Position numbers and translations under genes: made by a program
Assembly: GCF_001467955.1 (NCBI RefSeq)
Contig: NZ_LNYR01000031.1
Span: forward strand, 303,531-367,530
DNA from: Legionella quateirensis
GTDB lineage: Bacteria; Pseudomonadota; Gammaproteobacteria; Legionellales; Legionellaceae
Direction of reading: 5' to 3'
Length of the DNA: 64,000 nt
Part shown: in pieces, positions 18,259 through 27,508 of the stretch
Layout of the letters: every line of letters begins with the position of its first letter
How positions within the stretch are numbered: the stretch's first letter is position 1
Notes under the pieces: model-generated
What the model was told of the DNA's origin: nothing
The model's input: the letters and a program-made list of their open reading frames with translations, nothing else
Databases searched by the model: none

Positions 18259-20106
18259 ATGAGTGATCAAGCTAATTTTAAACACTACACGCGGGGCGGA
18301 CAAATCAGCTTTCATAATCTACGTATGTGGGATCAGATTACGAAAACTCTGACCATGATATGTCTTTTTCTTTGGATTGTTTTAACTGGACTTATAACTT
18401 GGGGTGTTACCTCCAGTGAAAAATTGCAGCATACATGCGCTTATTTTTATGCGCAATTTTTAAATATTGTTGGCCAAAAACATATTTTTAATCTCCCATT
18501 TCAAGGCCAGAATTATCAACAAAATGTTGATACGATTCTTCATTATCCTTACTACAGTAGAAATGCTAATGCGGTTATTGAGTTATTTGGTAAATCCGCT
18601 CTGGCAGCTTTTGGCATCGCTTTCGTTACGGGAATTGGCTTAGTCATTTATTTTATCCGCCGTGGTAAGGCGCAGAGCGAAAGTCAATTTGTCCGTGGAA
18701 GTCGAATGGATTCACCTGAGAGTGTTAAAAAAATTATTATCCAAGATGGTTCGAACTCTGACATTCATATTGATGGATTTCCACTAATTGAAGGTAGCGA
18801 AGTCCAGCATTTACTTGTCCATGGAACCGTAGGCACAGGAAAAAGCCAACTCATTATGAAAATTATGAACGCTCTAAGAGAGCGTGGAGATAGGGTTATT
18901 GTTTATGATAAGGGTTGTTCGTTTATTCCGAACTATTATCGAGAGGAGTCAGATGTAGTATTAAATCCTTTTGATGTTCGCTGTCCAAATTGGGATATGT
19001 GGCAAGAGGCACCTAGAGATTCAGACTTTGAAAACATGGCCGAAAGTTTAATTCCAATGCATGGTGAGTCTGATCCTTTTTGGGTTAATGCTGCAAGAAC
19101 TGTGTTTTCAAGTGTTGCAACAACTATGAGAAATGACAGTGACCGTTCTCTTGAGAAATTATTAAGACTTTTGTTAACAGGTGAGTTTTCATTTTTAGAA
19201 GAGTACTTGCGCGGAACCCCAGCAGCAACGCTTGTTAGCGGTAAAATTGAAAAAACAGCTATTTCTATACGCTCTGTAATCACTACCTATCTTAAATCAC
19301 TTCAGGCTTTAACAGGGCTTACACACAAAGACCAACCGCCCTTTTCAATCCGAGATTACATCCTCGATGAAAATAGAAAAGGCTGGTTGTTTATTTCGTC
19401 AAATGGTGAGCAACACAAGGCACTAAAACCATTAATGTCAATGTGGCTGGCTATGGCATCGCTGACTCTTTTAAGTTTAACACCGGATAGGAATCGAAGG
19501 ATCTGGTTTATTTGCGATGAGCTGCCCAGCCTGCATAAATTGCCCTTGCTAGGAGAAACTATAGCTGAAGTACGCAAATTTGGAGGTTGCTTCTTGTTAG
19601 GAATGCAAAGTTTTTCCCAGTTGACCAAAGTGTATGGGCAAAGTGGTTCAAAAGAAATTTTTGATTTACTAAACACACGTTTTTTCTTTAGAAGTCCAAG
19701 CGCTGATATGGCGCGTCTTGTTGCGAATGAATTGGGTGAAGAGGAAATAGAGGAGTCACGGGAAAATTATTCTTATGGTGCAAACAGTATTCGTGATGGA
19801 ATTTCATTAGGTAATCAGCGTGTTACACGTCCTATTGTTGCTTATCCAGAGATTTTAGAAATGGAAGATCTAACCTGCTTTTTACGTTTACCAGGTCCTT
19901 ATCCAGTAACCAAACTTTCGATTTCCCTAACTAATTATCAATCTAACTGTCCTGGATTTATCGAACGAATCTTGCCTGAAGTAATTCGAGAGGAATTTAT
20001 TAGTCCTACAGAGGACAACGAGTCGTCGTCAGGATTAAATCTTCAAAGTTTTGACACAGCCCATAAAAAGGCCAGAGAAAACCATCTTATTAATTACATG
20101 GATTGA
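18259..20106 (+). CDS. traD: Type IV coupling protein TraD
   Basis: The protein has 615 residues (F TraD is 717; this one lacks the long Q-rich C-terminal tail). Two N-terminal transmembrane helices (about 30–52 and 112–135) precede the RecA-like ATPase: Walker A HGTVGTGKS at about 188, Walker B IWFICDELPSL at about 414. It feeds relaxase–DNA to the channel. The TraD signature YDKGCSFIPNYY follows Walker A. AAAAGGAC precedes the ATG. An 86-base spacer upstream holds a GC-rich hairpin (GGCAG…CTGCC at about 18210–18230). traI follows after 8 bases. Confidence 0.93.
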   Translation: MSDQANFKHYTRGGQISFHNLRMWDQITKTLTMICLFLWIVLTGLITWGVTSSEKLQHTCAYFYAQFLNIVGQKHIFNLPFQGQNYQQNVDTILHYPYYSRNANAVIELFGKSALAAFGIAFVTGIGLVIYFIRRGKAQSESQFVRGSRMDSPESVKKIIIQDGSNSDIHIDGFPLIEGSEVQHLLVHGTVGTGKSQLIMKIMNALRERGDRVIVYDKGCSFIPNYYREESDVVLNPFDVRCPNWDMWQEAPRDSDFENMAESLIPMHGESDPFWVNAARTVFSSVATTMRNDSDRSLEKLLRLLLTGEFSFLEEYLRGTPAATLVSGKIEKTAISIRSVITTYLKSLQALTGLTHKDQPPFSIRDYILDENRKGWLFISSNGEQHKALKPLMSMWLAMASLTLLSLTPDRNRRIWFICDELPSLHKLPLLGETIAEVRKFGGCFLLGMQSFSQLTKVYGQSGSKEIFDLLNTRFFFRSPSADMARLVANELGEEEIEESRENYSYGANSIRDGISLGNQRVTRPIVAYPEILEMEDLTCFLRLPGPYPVTKLSISLTNYQSNCPGFIERILPEVIREEFISPTEDNESSSGLNLQSFDTAHKKARENHLINYMD

Positions 20107-20114
20107 GGTGAATC

Positions 20115-23093
20115 ATGTTAAGTATACAACCACTTTCATCAGCTAAAGGCGCTGCGGATTATTATACGACTGCTTTTAATTATTACTCAGGAGATGCAAC
20201 GGCTATGCTTTGGCTGGGTAAAGGCAGCGATCAGTTACAACTAAAAGGGATTGTTGAAAAAGAACAAATGTTGACTCTGTTAGAAGGAGAGCTACCTAAT
20301 GGCCTGAGACTTCAAAACCTTAAAGGAGAACATCGTCCTGGTTTTGATATGACCTTTTCCGCCCCTAAAAGTGTTTCCATATTGGTGGGTCTAGGTGCAG
20401 CACCTGAACTAGTAGGCTTTCATGATAAAGCTGTTAAATATGCGATTGCTCAAATTGAAAACGAATTTGCAGAAACACGGGTTCGACGTGATGGGGAAAT
20501 CGTTTTTGAAAAGACAGGGAATTTGGTAGTTGCTGCATTTAGGCAGCCTAGTTCACGTGCCAACGATCCTGCATTGCATACTCATTGCGTCACTATGAAT
20601 ATGACTTTTCTAAATGGGAAAGCCAGGTCTTTGGCGAGTGATCCTTCCAGGAACAATGGAGTTATTGAGCAAATACAAAATAATGCCCACTATTGTGGGT
20701 TAATCTATCGGCAACATTTAGCTAATCAACTCAAAGAAGCAGGATTTCGTTTACAATTAACAGGTGACGGATTATTTGAAATTGATGGCATACCCAAAGA
20801 TGTTTTGAGGGAATTCTCAAGACGTCGAATAGATATTGAGCGACATTTAGAAGAAAAAGGTTGGGAAGGAGCAAAAAGCTCATCTGCTGCTACACTTTTG
20901 ACGCGTCATGGAAAGGAGGAGCAGGATCTGGCTTTCTTTGAAGAAGATTGGCAACAACGCGCCAAAGCATTGGGGTTTGATGCACATGAATTTATAAAAA
21001 ATCGCGATCAGCAATTTGAATCAAATACCTGGTTATCTGGGATTAAAGAAAAACTATTATCGCTAGTTAGAAAAAATACTCAAAACAAAAATCCTACAGA
21101 AATTGATGCCGCTCATGCATGTGTCCAGGTGGCAACTGAAACCTTAAGTCAACGTTCTTCAGTATTTAGTGAGCAAGCTTTATTAGCAGAATCCATGAAA
21201 CATAGTTTAATTTATCCCCAGTCGATCGATAAAAAAACAATTATTCAAGCTGTCCAGCACGAGAAAAGATCTCAAACACTTTATGAATCAAGATGTCCCA
21301 AGACCCAACAAGCATTACTAACTACACCATGGTTATTGACACTTGAAGCAGAAACCATCGCTAGAATTGATAACAATAAAGGCGTGATGCCCGCTATTTC
21401 AAGCAAAAAAGGTGTTGAGGATTTCCAAAAGCAGAGAGCTGAGTCATTACCATTTCCAATGACTGACTCTCAAAAGCAGTCAATGATCGCCTTGTTGACA
21501 AGTAGGGATCGCTTTTCAGCAATACAGGGTTATGCAGGCGTTGCCAAAACTTCTATGTTGGCTGAAGCACGACTTTTAATTCAAGAGCAGGGTTATCAAC
21601 TTCGCGGTATTACAGTTGCCAGTTCTGCTGCAAACGAATTACAAACTAAAGCAGGAATTCGTTCGGACGTATATCCAATTGTGCACCAGGAACTCAAAGA
21701 ATCACCGAGTGGTTCATTATCCAAAACATTATTTATCGTTGATGAATCATCTATGCTTTCATCACACCAAGGTCATGAACTTCTAAAGCAAATTGAACGA
21801 ACGGGTGCACGTCTAGTTTTAGTTGGAGATAAAGCACAATTACCCAGCGTAAATACAGGCCGGATTTTTAGTTTGACTCAAGATTATGGTATTGAAACCA
21901 CTGTTATGGATGAAATAGTTCGGCAGAAAAATAAAAACGTGAAGGATGCCGTAATTTCCGCAACGAAAGGGGACGTCAAAGAAGCATTAGAGAATCTTGA
22001 AGTTCAAACCCTGGCTACACATGAAGAACGAATTAAATGGATTGCTAATCATTGGTTATCTTTAACTCCAGAACGTCGACAAGAAACTTTATTATTTGCT
22101 CCAACTCATGCAAACAGAGAAACCATTACTGAGATCCTCCGCAAAGGTCTTAAAAATGAAGCGGTCTTAGAAGGCAATGTTTATATGCAAACTGTTCTCA
22201 AAGCAAAAACAATTGAGGCTGTTCAACAACGATTCGTGGATTATTATCAAAAAGGAGATGTGGTGCGTTTTAACCAGAGTTTTAAAAAAGGCGATCTCAA
22301 ACAGGGGGATTATTATACCGTTGGTCAGATCTCCTCAAATCATCGCCGTGACAATGTGTTGCCCCTCATTAATAATGAAAATGGAAAACATGTTCAGTTT
22401 GCTCTCAAAAATCTTCCTAATTATAAGACACACTCCGCTCCTTTTGAGCGGGTAATTGAGCTTTATGATCCAAAGTCATTAGAGCTAATTAAAGGAGATA
22501 AAGTGATGTGGACACGTAATTTTAAAGATTTGGGTATTAGGAATGGGCTGTGTGCTGTGCTTAGTGAAGTCAATGACAAATCACTTCATTTCACTACAAA
22601 AGAAGGTAGTTCATTAAAGCTAGAAAAATCACATCCAGCACTTAAACATCTTGATTACAGTTATGTACTTACTAATTACAAAGTACAGGGAAAGGATGCC
22701 CCTTATGCTATTGGATTAATGGAGTCATATCATCGTTTCAGTGCAACATTAAAAAACTTCTATGTTCAAATTTCAAGGGCTATTAATGGTATGACGTTAG
22801 TAACGGATAACAAAGAACATCTTATTGATGCTATTAAAAGAAATTCAGATGAAAAACCTGCCTCCCTAGATATTATTTCTAGTGACCAGTTGAACAAGCA
22901 TGGGGAGCGGTTCATGAATCAGACTAAATTATCAATTCAATCTGTAATAGATAAAAAAAGCTTATTAGAGGCAAATGAAACATCCAACTACTTAAACCAT
23001 CAAAACAAAATAGGGGAGCTTTATTATACAAAAAATAATAGTCAGGTAATTCCTGAAAGAGCAAAACCATTAATTAAGGAATTAGAATTATAA
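20115..23093 (+). CDS. traI: MobF relaxase–helicase TraI
   Basis: The protein has 992 residues, shorter than F TraI (1756) and near TrwC (966). The N-terminal relaxase has tyrosine pairs Y16/Y17 and Y23/Y24 and the metal-binding PALHTHCVTMN (about 151–160), with FDMTFSAPKSVSIL typical of MobF. The C-terminal SF1 helicase has Walker A GYAGVAKT at about 471 (Ala in place of the usual second Gly), IVDESSML at about 541 and LVGDKAQLPSV. The end has VQISRAINGMTLVTDN. It nicks oriT and unwinds the transferred strand. A GAGGTG ribosome site precedes the ATG. Confidence 0.94.
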   Translation: MLSIQPLSSAKGAADYYTTAFNYYSGDATAMLWLGKGSDQLQLKGIVEKEQMLTLLEGELPNGLRLQNLKGEHRPGFDMTFSAPKSVSILVGLGAAPELVGFHDKAVKYAIAQIENEFAETRVRRDGEIVFEKTGNLVVAAFRQPSSRANDPALHTHCVTMNMTFLNGKARSLASDPSRNNGVIEQIQNNAHYCGLIYRQHLANQLKEAGFRLQLTGDGLFEIDGIPKDVLREFSRRRIDIERHLEEKGWEGAKSSSAATLLTRHGKEEQDLAFFEEDWQQRAKALGFDAHEFIKNRDQQFESNTWLSGIKEKLLSLVRKNTQNKNPTEIDAAHACVQVATETLSQRSSVFSEQALLAESMKHSLIYPQSIDKKTIIQAVQHEKRSQTLYESRCPKTQQALLTTPWLLTLEAETIARIDNNKGVMPAISSKKGVEDFQKQRAESLPFPMTDSQKQSMIALLTSRDRFSAIQGYAGVAKTSMLAEARLLIQEQGYQLRGITVASSAANELQTKAGIRSDVYPIVHQELKESPSGSLSKTLFIVDESSMLSSHQGHELLKQIERTGARLVLVGDKAQLPSVNTGRIFSLTQDYGIETTVMDEIVRQKNKNVKDAVISATKGDVKEALENLEVQTLATHEERIKWIANHWLSLTPERRQETLLFAPTHANRETITEILRKGLKNEAVLEGNVYMQTVLKAKTIEAVQQRFVDYYQKGDVVRFNQSFKKGDLKQGDYYTVGQISSNHRRDNVLPLINNENGKHVQFALKNLPNYKTHSAPFERVIELYDPKSLELIKGDKVMWTRNFKDLGIRNGLCAVLSEVNDKSLHFTTKEGSSLKLEKSHPALKHLDYSYVLTNYKVQGKDAPYAIGLMESYHRFSATLKNFYVQISRAINGMTLVTDNKEHLIDAIKRNSDEKPASLDIISSDQLNKHGERFMNQTKLSIQSVIDKKSLLEANETSNYLNHQNKIGELYYTKNNSQVIPERAKPLIKELEL

Positions 23094-23107
23094 CCTAGGG
23101 GATCACC

Positions 23108-23437
23108 ATGTCACGATTAACAGTTTCATTGCCAGATAACTTACACAATCGAATTTCATCCTTAGCCACCAAAAACAATGAGTCAATGTCGAATATTATT
23201 AACCAATTGATTCATATAGGTATGCATCATTGGAACGAAGCTCAGCAAAAAAATACTATTAAACCCAACCAGACCGTTGAACAACACTGTCAACAACTTA
23301 TCATACAGATGAATGCCCTTATTAAAAATATGTCTGTAGAGTTGCTTAAGTTTAATCAAGAAGATTTTGAGCAGTTACAGCAGGCCGCTGTAGGTAAATT
23401 CAATGAATTAAAAAGTATTTGTGATGATGTAACCTAA
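23108..23437 (+). CDS. Ribbon-helix-helix DNA-binding protein (possible relaxosome accessory)
   Basis: This 109-residue protein starts SRLTVSLPDNLHNRISSLA, then NNESMSNIINQLIHIGM: a beta strand plus two helices of the CopG/Arc/MetJ type. The C-terminal part (about 50–109) is helical, probably for oligomerisation. It lies 14 bases after traI. In MobF systems such as R388, an RHH protein (TrwA) binds oriT and represses the operon. A similar accessory or autoregulatory role is inferred here. The 17-base palindrome at 23582–23620 is a plausible but untested target. Confidence 0.7.
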   Translation: MSRLTVSLPDNLHNRISSLATKNNESMSNIINQLIHIGMHHWNEAQQKNTIKPNQTVEQHCQQLIIQMNALIKNMSVELLKFNQEDFEQLQQAAVGKFNELKSICDDVT

Positions 23438-23564
23438 TTTTTAATGTGAAATGAATTCTTTCGAAACCAGAATACTAAAATAGTACTATCGAGGAGAGTA
23501 TACGCTCATGGCCGTTGCAATTTAGATGGTTCACAAGCTTAACCCAAAGTTTGATCATAAATGA

Positions 23565-23593
23565 TTGACTTGTGCCTCATTCTTGGTTATGTT
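23565..23593 (+). promoter_or_regulatory. Promoter of the 23630 gene
   Basis: TTGACT at 23565–23570 and TATGTT at 23588–23593 are separated by 17 bases, a good sigma70 match. The -10 box lies within the left arm of the perfect palindrome that follows. A protein bound to the palindrome would therefore block the promoter. Prediction only. Confidence 0.5.
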
Positions 23594-23620
23594 ACTTTTA
23601 ATTAAAGTAACATAACCAAG
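23582..23620. repeat. Perfect 17-bp inverted repeat (operator or RNA hairpin) over promoter and leader
   Basis: CTTGGTTATGTTACTTT (23582–23598) and its exact reverse complement (23604–23620) flank a 5-base TAATT spacer. The right arm runs into the AAGGTGGG ribosome site of the gene starting at 23630. As DNA it could be a repressor operator; as RNA its hairpin would hide the ribosome site. There is no U-tract, so it is not a standard terminator. It could also be part of an oriT beside the relaxase genes. Confidence 0.75.
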
Positions 23621-23629
23621 GTGGGTTAT

Positions 23630-24265
23630 ATGGACCAGCATTCAAATGCAGAAAAGCAAGCCCGATATAGAAAGAAAGAGCAACTTAGGCGTCAAGCAGA
23701 TCAAATTGTACGTAAATGGCAGTTAGAGCCTTGGAAGCACCACTTGAAAAGTCTGCAGGAGGTACATCATCTTATTGACGCTGCAATTAAACTCCCATCT
23801 GGTTGGACTGACGAAGATTATTTGAATGCAGAGAAAAGACTTTACCACGTCTATTCGGAAATAGTCTCTCCAGTTAATCAGCTTTCAAATGATGTGCATG
23901 AAAGTAGAAATGCTTTTAACAAATCCATAAGCCCTTCTGACCTACCCAAGATTAATTCCAATTTAATAAAAGCAGCGGAAAACACAAATGCATTAGCTTC
24001 ACATATTATCTCTGCACTTAAATTATCTGATTGTAATGAAGCTGATCAAGCAGCCGCCTTAATGGAGGCTATGCGGTTTGTGGGGAGAACTTTAACAAAT
24101 AATCGTGAAAGTCCTTGCTCTCAGGCAACGACAATGTGCCTTGCTACGATTGATCGTATATACGAGCGTCCACGTTGGTTCGCTAAAAAACTTGCGGACA
24201 CACTTTCTCAACAAATTCACCCTGATATTTTGCGTGAAATTGGAAAGTATTTAGTTAATAACTAA
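23630..24265 (+). CDS. Hypothetical protein behind a palindromic operator
   Basis: The ATG at 23630 follows AAGGTGGG, giving 211 residues; a GTG at 23621 is also in frame. The N-terminus is highly charged and basic (NAEKQARYRKKEQLRRQADQ), a pattern seen in many plasmid and phage proteins of unknown role. The remainder is predicted mostly helical. I recognise no catalytic motif. Its dedicated promoter and palindrome suggest tight control. It is followed 12 bases later by the HNH gene, so the two may be cotranscribed. Confidence 0.55.
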   Translation: MDQHSNAEKQARYRKKEQLRRQADQIVRKWQLEPWKHHLKSLQEVHHLIDAAIKLPSGWTDEDYLNAEKRLYHVYSEIVSPVNQLSNDVHESRNAFNKSISPSDLPKINSNLIKAAENTNALASHIISALKLSDCNEADQAAALMEAMRFVGRTLTNNRESPCSQATTMCLATIDRIYERPRWFAKKLADTLSQQIHPDILREIGKYLVNN

Positions 24266-24277
24266 ACAGAGAATGCT

Positions 24278-25402
24278 ATGGAACTAATTGATGTAAATGT
24301 TTTTACGCGCGAAACAGAATGTATTTATCAAGGAGAAAGCTATTCCGTTCGTGATAATGGGGCAGTATTTCGACATCAGCGACTCGGAAAACGTATACGT
24401 ACCATTGATAACCAATGGACATTTGGAAAAATAAATTCAACAAACCCCTACTTGCATCTGTCAAAAGTTCGTATACACAGAATTGTAGCTACAGCTTTCC
24501 ATGGGGAGCCACCCAATCCTCAATATGTTGTAGATCATATTGATACAAACTGCAGAAATAATCGTCCAGAAAATCTTAGATGGGTAACTCGCTTAGAGAA
24601 TGCTCTTATGAATCCTGTAACAAGGAAAAAAATTGAATTCATATGCGGAAGTATTGAGGCATTTCTTGAAGATCCTTCAAGGTTAAATGGTTTTGAAGTC
24701 GAGCGAAGTTTTGCATGGATGAGAACAGTTACACCAGAAGAAGCACAAAATTGTTTAGAGCGTATGTCTCTATGGGCGGGTTCTAATAAAGAACCCAGAG
24801 GGGGTTCTTGGGGGGAATGGATTTATGAGTCGATTAAAGAAAGAAAAATATTTGTCAGTGAACCTAAGTTAGATATAGCTTTAGAAGAGGTTCAAAACTG
24901 TAGCCAGCGCGAGTCTAAGTATGCAAGTATAGATAAAAAAACCAGTGAAGGTTCCTTGGATGAATGGTTCTATGAGCCAAGTATAGAAAGGGAAATATTT
25001 GGCAGAGAATCTGAGTTAGTGATGGCTTTAACACAAAGGTGTGTACAATATAGGTGGAGAGTCCCTTCCTATTTTCCATGTTGTCCTGAAGAAATAGGAG
25101 CAAATCCTCTTGAAGCATACTTACAGAATCTTAAAGTCGGAGCTGTTTTTTCTTACAATGATTCTTATCCCAAATCAACAATAGTTGAATTTGTAGGAAC
25201 TCAGGGGAACTTATCAATTTTGGTAATGTGTCAGAAAGATAATCTTAAACCATGGTCAATTGCTGAAATTACATTTGAGAATGATTTTTTTGTACATTCT
25301 AACTTAGGCTCATCTTTTGAAAAAGATGGTGCCAACAAAGCATTTTGTATCATTCAAGGATTAGAATGGACTGGAGGTGATACAATTGACGACTTCTGTT
25401 GA
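24278..25402 (+). CDS. HNH endonuclease-like protein with duplicated C-terminal module
   Basis: This 374-residue protein has an N-terminal HNH_3-type domain with NUMOD4-like flank (about residues 20–110): IHRIVATAFHGEPPNPQYVV, then DHIDTNCRNNRPENLRWVT, containing the D-H…N-N…N pattern of homing-type HNH nucleases. Two related segments follow: GSWGEWIYESIKERKIF with its following SEPKLDIAL (about 177–205), and GSLDEWFYEPSIEREIF with RESELVMAL (about 225–253). The last third is unknown. It may act as a nuclease within the island; the C-terminal modules could bind DNA or an effector. Confidence 0.65.
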   Translation: MELIDVNVFTRETECIYQGESYSVRDNGAVFRHQRLGKRIRTIDNQWTFGKINSTNPYLHLSKVRIHRIVATAFHGEPPNPQYVVDHIDTNCRNNRPENLRWVTRLENALMNPVTRKKIEFICGSIEAFLEDPSRLNGFEVERSFAWMRTVTPEEAQNCLERMSLWAGSNKEPRGGSWGEWIYESIKERKIFVSEPKLDIALEEVQNCSQRESKYASIDKKTSEGSLDEWFYEPSIEREIFGRESELVMALTQRCVQYRWRVPSYFPCCPEEIGANPLEAYLQNLKVGAVFSYNDSYPKSTIVEFVGTQGNLSILVMCQKDNLKPWSIAEITFENDFFVHSNLGSSFEKDGANKAFCIIQGLEWTGGDTIDDFC

Positions 25403-25939
25403 GGAAGATATTCAATGCTCATTTATTTACATTTAGCAACCACTAGTCGTAGATAATTACAGCTAATGAATCAATGAGCCGCGACAATCAGATCGATTCG
25501 ATATCATGCTTTCTTGTGAAGGTGGAGGTTTGTAAAATCATAATAACCACCCGAAGACATCTATTCTGCGCTTTGAAAGTTTAGATAGGATTTCGAGTTT
25601 ACAACTAAAAGTGGTGCAGCTGTGATGCAATTAGTGGTGAGCTAATTGAAATACCAGCTTAGATCATAATAAACTAAAGGCCTCTTCTGATATTTGTTTG
25701 CACCATAATCTGCATCATGTATTCACCGCATTTCTTAGCTGATTATTCGTTCTTTATGTAAATTACATGATATTAATCAATTGGTTATAATGCATATTAC
25801 AACATGCGAAAGGTGTGTGTATTAATCTTTAATTTGTTTCTGGTGGATATCTTTTTTTTAGTTTTATCCTGATTTTTTATTTTTGTTAGCGCGGTTTAAT
25901 TTGCGCGTATGTGAATTTGGAAATGACTTAGATTTATAG
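25403..25939. other. Long AT-rich spacer, no gene seen
   Basis: This 537-base gap separates the HNH gene from the convergent HEPN gene. I see no open frame with coding character and no clear promoter pair or terminator with a U-tract. A weak GC-rich motif (GCGCGGTTTAATTTGCGCG) lies near 25890–25908 and could form a short hairpin near the 3' end of the HEPN gene. It may be scar sequence from gene turnover, an RNA gene or an unrecognised oriT. Confidence 0.4.
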
Positions 25940-27175
25940 TCATGACCCAAGCTCAAATAGATTTACATAATTTTTTTTCTTTATAAAATTTAGCGTATTA
26001 AATTGTTTTTGATCCTCTTTTATTTCATTTGTTTTAGATAAATATGTTAGGCATTTATATGCATCCTCTATAGATTCAAATGAATTTGAATTTTGCAAAT
26101 GGAAATTCAGTAATTCAACATAATAAAATTGTAAAAGGTAACAAAAAAAATTTGATTTTTTATTCTCTACTCCATTATGAACATATTGGTTTCGTATATT
26201 TTTAATATGTTCAAGTATAATTTTGTCATAAGAAGGCTTTTCACTTATAGCTGCAACACGTTTTAAAACCTGATCATAATTGCCCTTAGACGAATTACTT
26301 AATTTATCTAGAGAATTCCAAAGTAAAGTTAAAGCCGTAGTTGAATGATAATCATCTAGTGCATTCACGTATAATAATAAACTTTCTTTTACTATACTCC
26401 GATATTTATCCTGCTTGATATTTTGTATTTGGTTTATAATTTCATAAACTTTATCGAACCTGCTAAATGTATGTATATTATGTGGGGGAAAATAATTAAA
26501 CTCATCATGTCTAAATATAGATATTATCTCATGTTTTTGATTCAACAATAGAGATTTGCCTAGACGTATTTGATTTATAGGATCGGATGAGTTATCAACG
26601 CGAATATAATAAATGCTTAACGCACATAAAATAGCTCTAAATATATTAAGATTTCTTATATGATATTCTATGCTATTAGATCTACTTTTAGTTTTAATGG
26701 CTATTATTGAATAATTTTCATTGGTAGGTAAGTCGTTAAAAATCATTTGTTCGTGAATGAAAAGAAATTCTTTTGGCAATGAAGTTAAATCTGGCTTGTA
26801 TATGTTTATATCGCAATCAAAAAAATTTAGATTTTTGATTGTTTCAGTTATCTTAATTGTAATAGTCGTTAACAAAATTTTTTCTTCATAATGGCTAGTG
26901 TGCAGGGGCTTTACAATTCTATTTAATTCATCAATAAAAAGAGTGGATTCAAATTTTTTTTTATTGATGCATTCAATTAAAGATTTTTTGATACTTTCCA
27001 TTAGAATTGCTTTATCAATCCCATCTTCAAATTCTATTAGTTCAGGAAGAATTTCAAGCCACAAAAAACTTTTTAAATTTCGAGCTTTCACAATACCTTG
27101 ATCTATTTTAAAGGACGTTAAATTAACACCTTTAAAGAATTCTTCGGGTGATGTGATATTCCATTTCATATCCAT
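25940..27175 (-). CDS. HEPN-domain protein, candidate RNase of abortive-infection type
   Basis: The protein has 411 residues on the minus strand. The diagnostic feature is IKNIRNQYVHNGVE at about residues 321–334, an exact RNxxxH motif as in HEPN RNases. Upstream SLLLYVNALDDYHSTTALTLLWNSLDKL (quoted in parts: ALDDYHSTTAL, LWNSLDKL) is typical of Apea-like HEPN proteins. The N-terminal 220 residues are of unknown fold. It stands alone, divergent from the methyltransferase gene, inside a defence-type island, so a role in RNA cleavage upon phage infection is inferred. Codon use is strongly AT-biased compared with the tra operon. Confidence 0.7.
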   Translation of the reverse strand: MDMKWNITSPEEFFKGVNLTSFKIDQGIVKARNLKSFLWLEILPELIEFEDGIDKAILMESIKKSLIECINKKKFESTLFIDELNRIVKPLHTSHYEEKILLTTITIKITETIKNLNFFDCDINIYKPDLTSLPKEFLFIHEQMIFNDLPTNENYSIIAIKTKSRSNSIEYHIRNLNIFRAILCALSIYYIRVDNSSDPINQIRLGKSLLLNQKHEIISIFRHDEFNYFPPHNIHTFSRFDKVYEIINQIQNIKQDKYRSIVKESLLLYVNALDDYHSTTALTLLWNSLDKLSNSSKGNYDQVLKRVAAISEKPSYDKIILEHIKNIRNQYVHNGVENKKSNFFCYLLQFYYVELLNFHLQNSNSFESIEDAYKCLTYLSKTNEIKEDQKQFNTLNFIKKKNYVNLFELGS

Positions 27176-27508
27176 TTTATGTCCTATGTAAATCAGTTAG
27201 ATGGAAAGAATCATTCAGCTAAAATATCTGTCAGGTGATACACTTTGAGTGCATGAACAAAGGCCATAGAGATAAAAATAGCATAAGTGTTGGATTTTGA
27301 CAGTAGATAAACTTTTAGCTACCACAGAGGGAGGGTAAATTAGTTGTTTTTTTGAATAATTTATTATAGATAAGTAGTATTTATGTAATTGTAAGTCCTT
27401 TTATAATCATCAAGCTATATTTTTATCCTCGCAAAATCTAACCCCTTCAAATGAACTCCGTCAAATTTAGTTTTAAAACGCAAGCTATACTTGTTTTAGG
27501 GATAATAA
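27176..27508. other. Divergent intergenic region between HEPN and methyltransferase genes
   Basis: This 333-base AT-rich spacer must hold promoters for both neighbours. Toward the methyltransferase a TATACT (about 27485–27490) could be a -10 box close to the start, with no convincing -35. AGGGAT near 27498 is the likely ribosome site. No palindromic control (C-protein) box typical of some restriction-modification operons was recognised. Confidence 0.35.

Noticed and set aside
23438..23629. Firm oriT call
   Set aside because: No recognisable MobF nic consensus could be identified; it stays only as a possibility tied to the palindrome.
23438..25939. CRISPR array
   Set aside because: No regularly spaced repeats of 24–40 bases were seen here or elsewhere; the only regular array is the in-frame collagen repeat of lcl.
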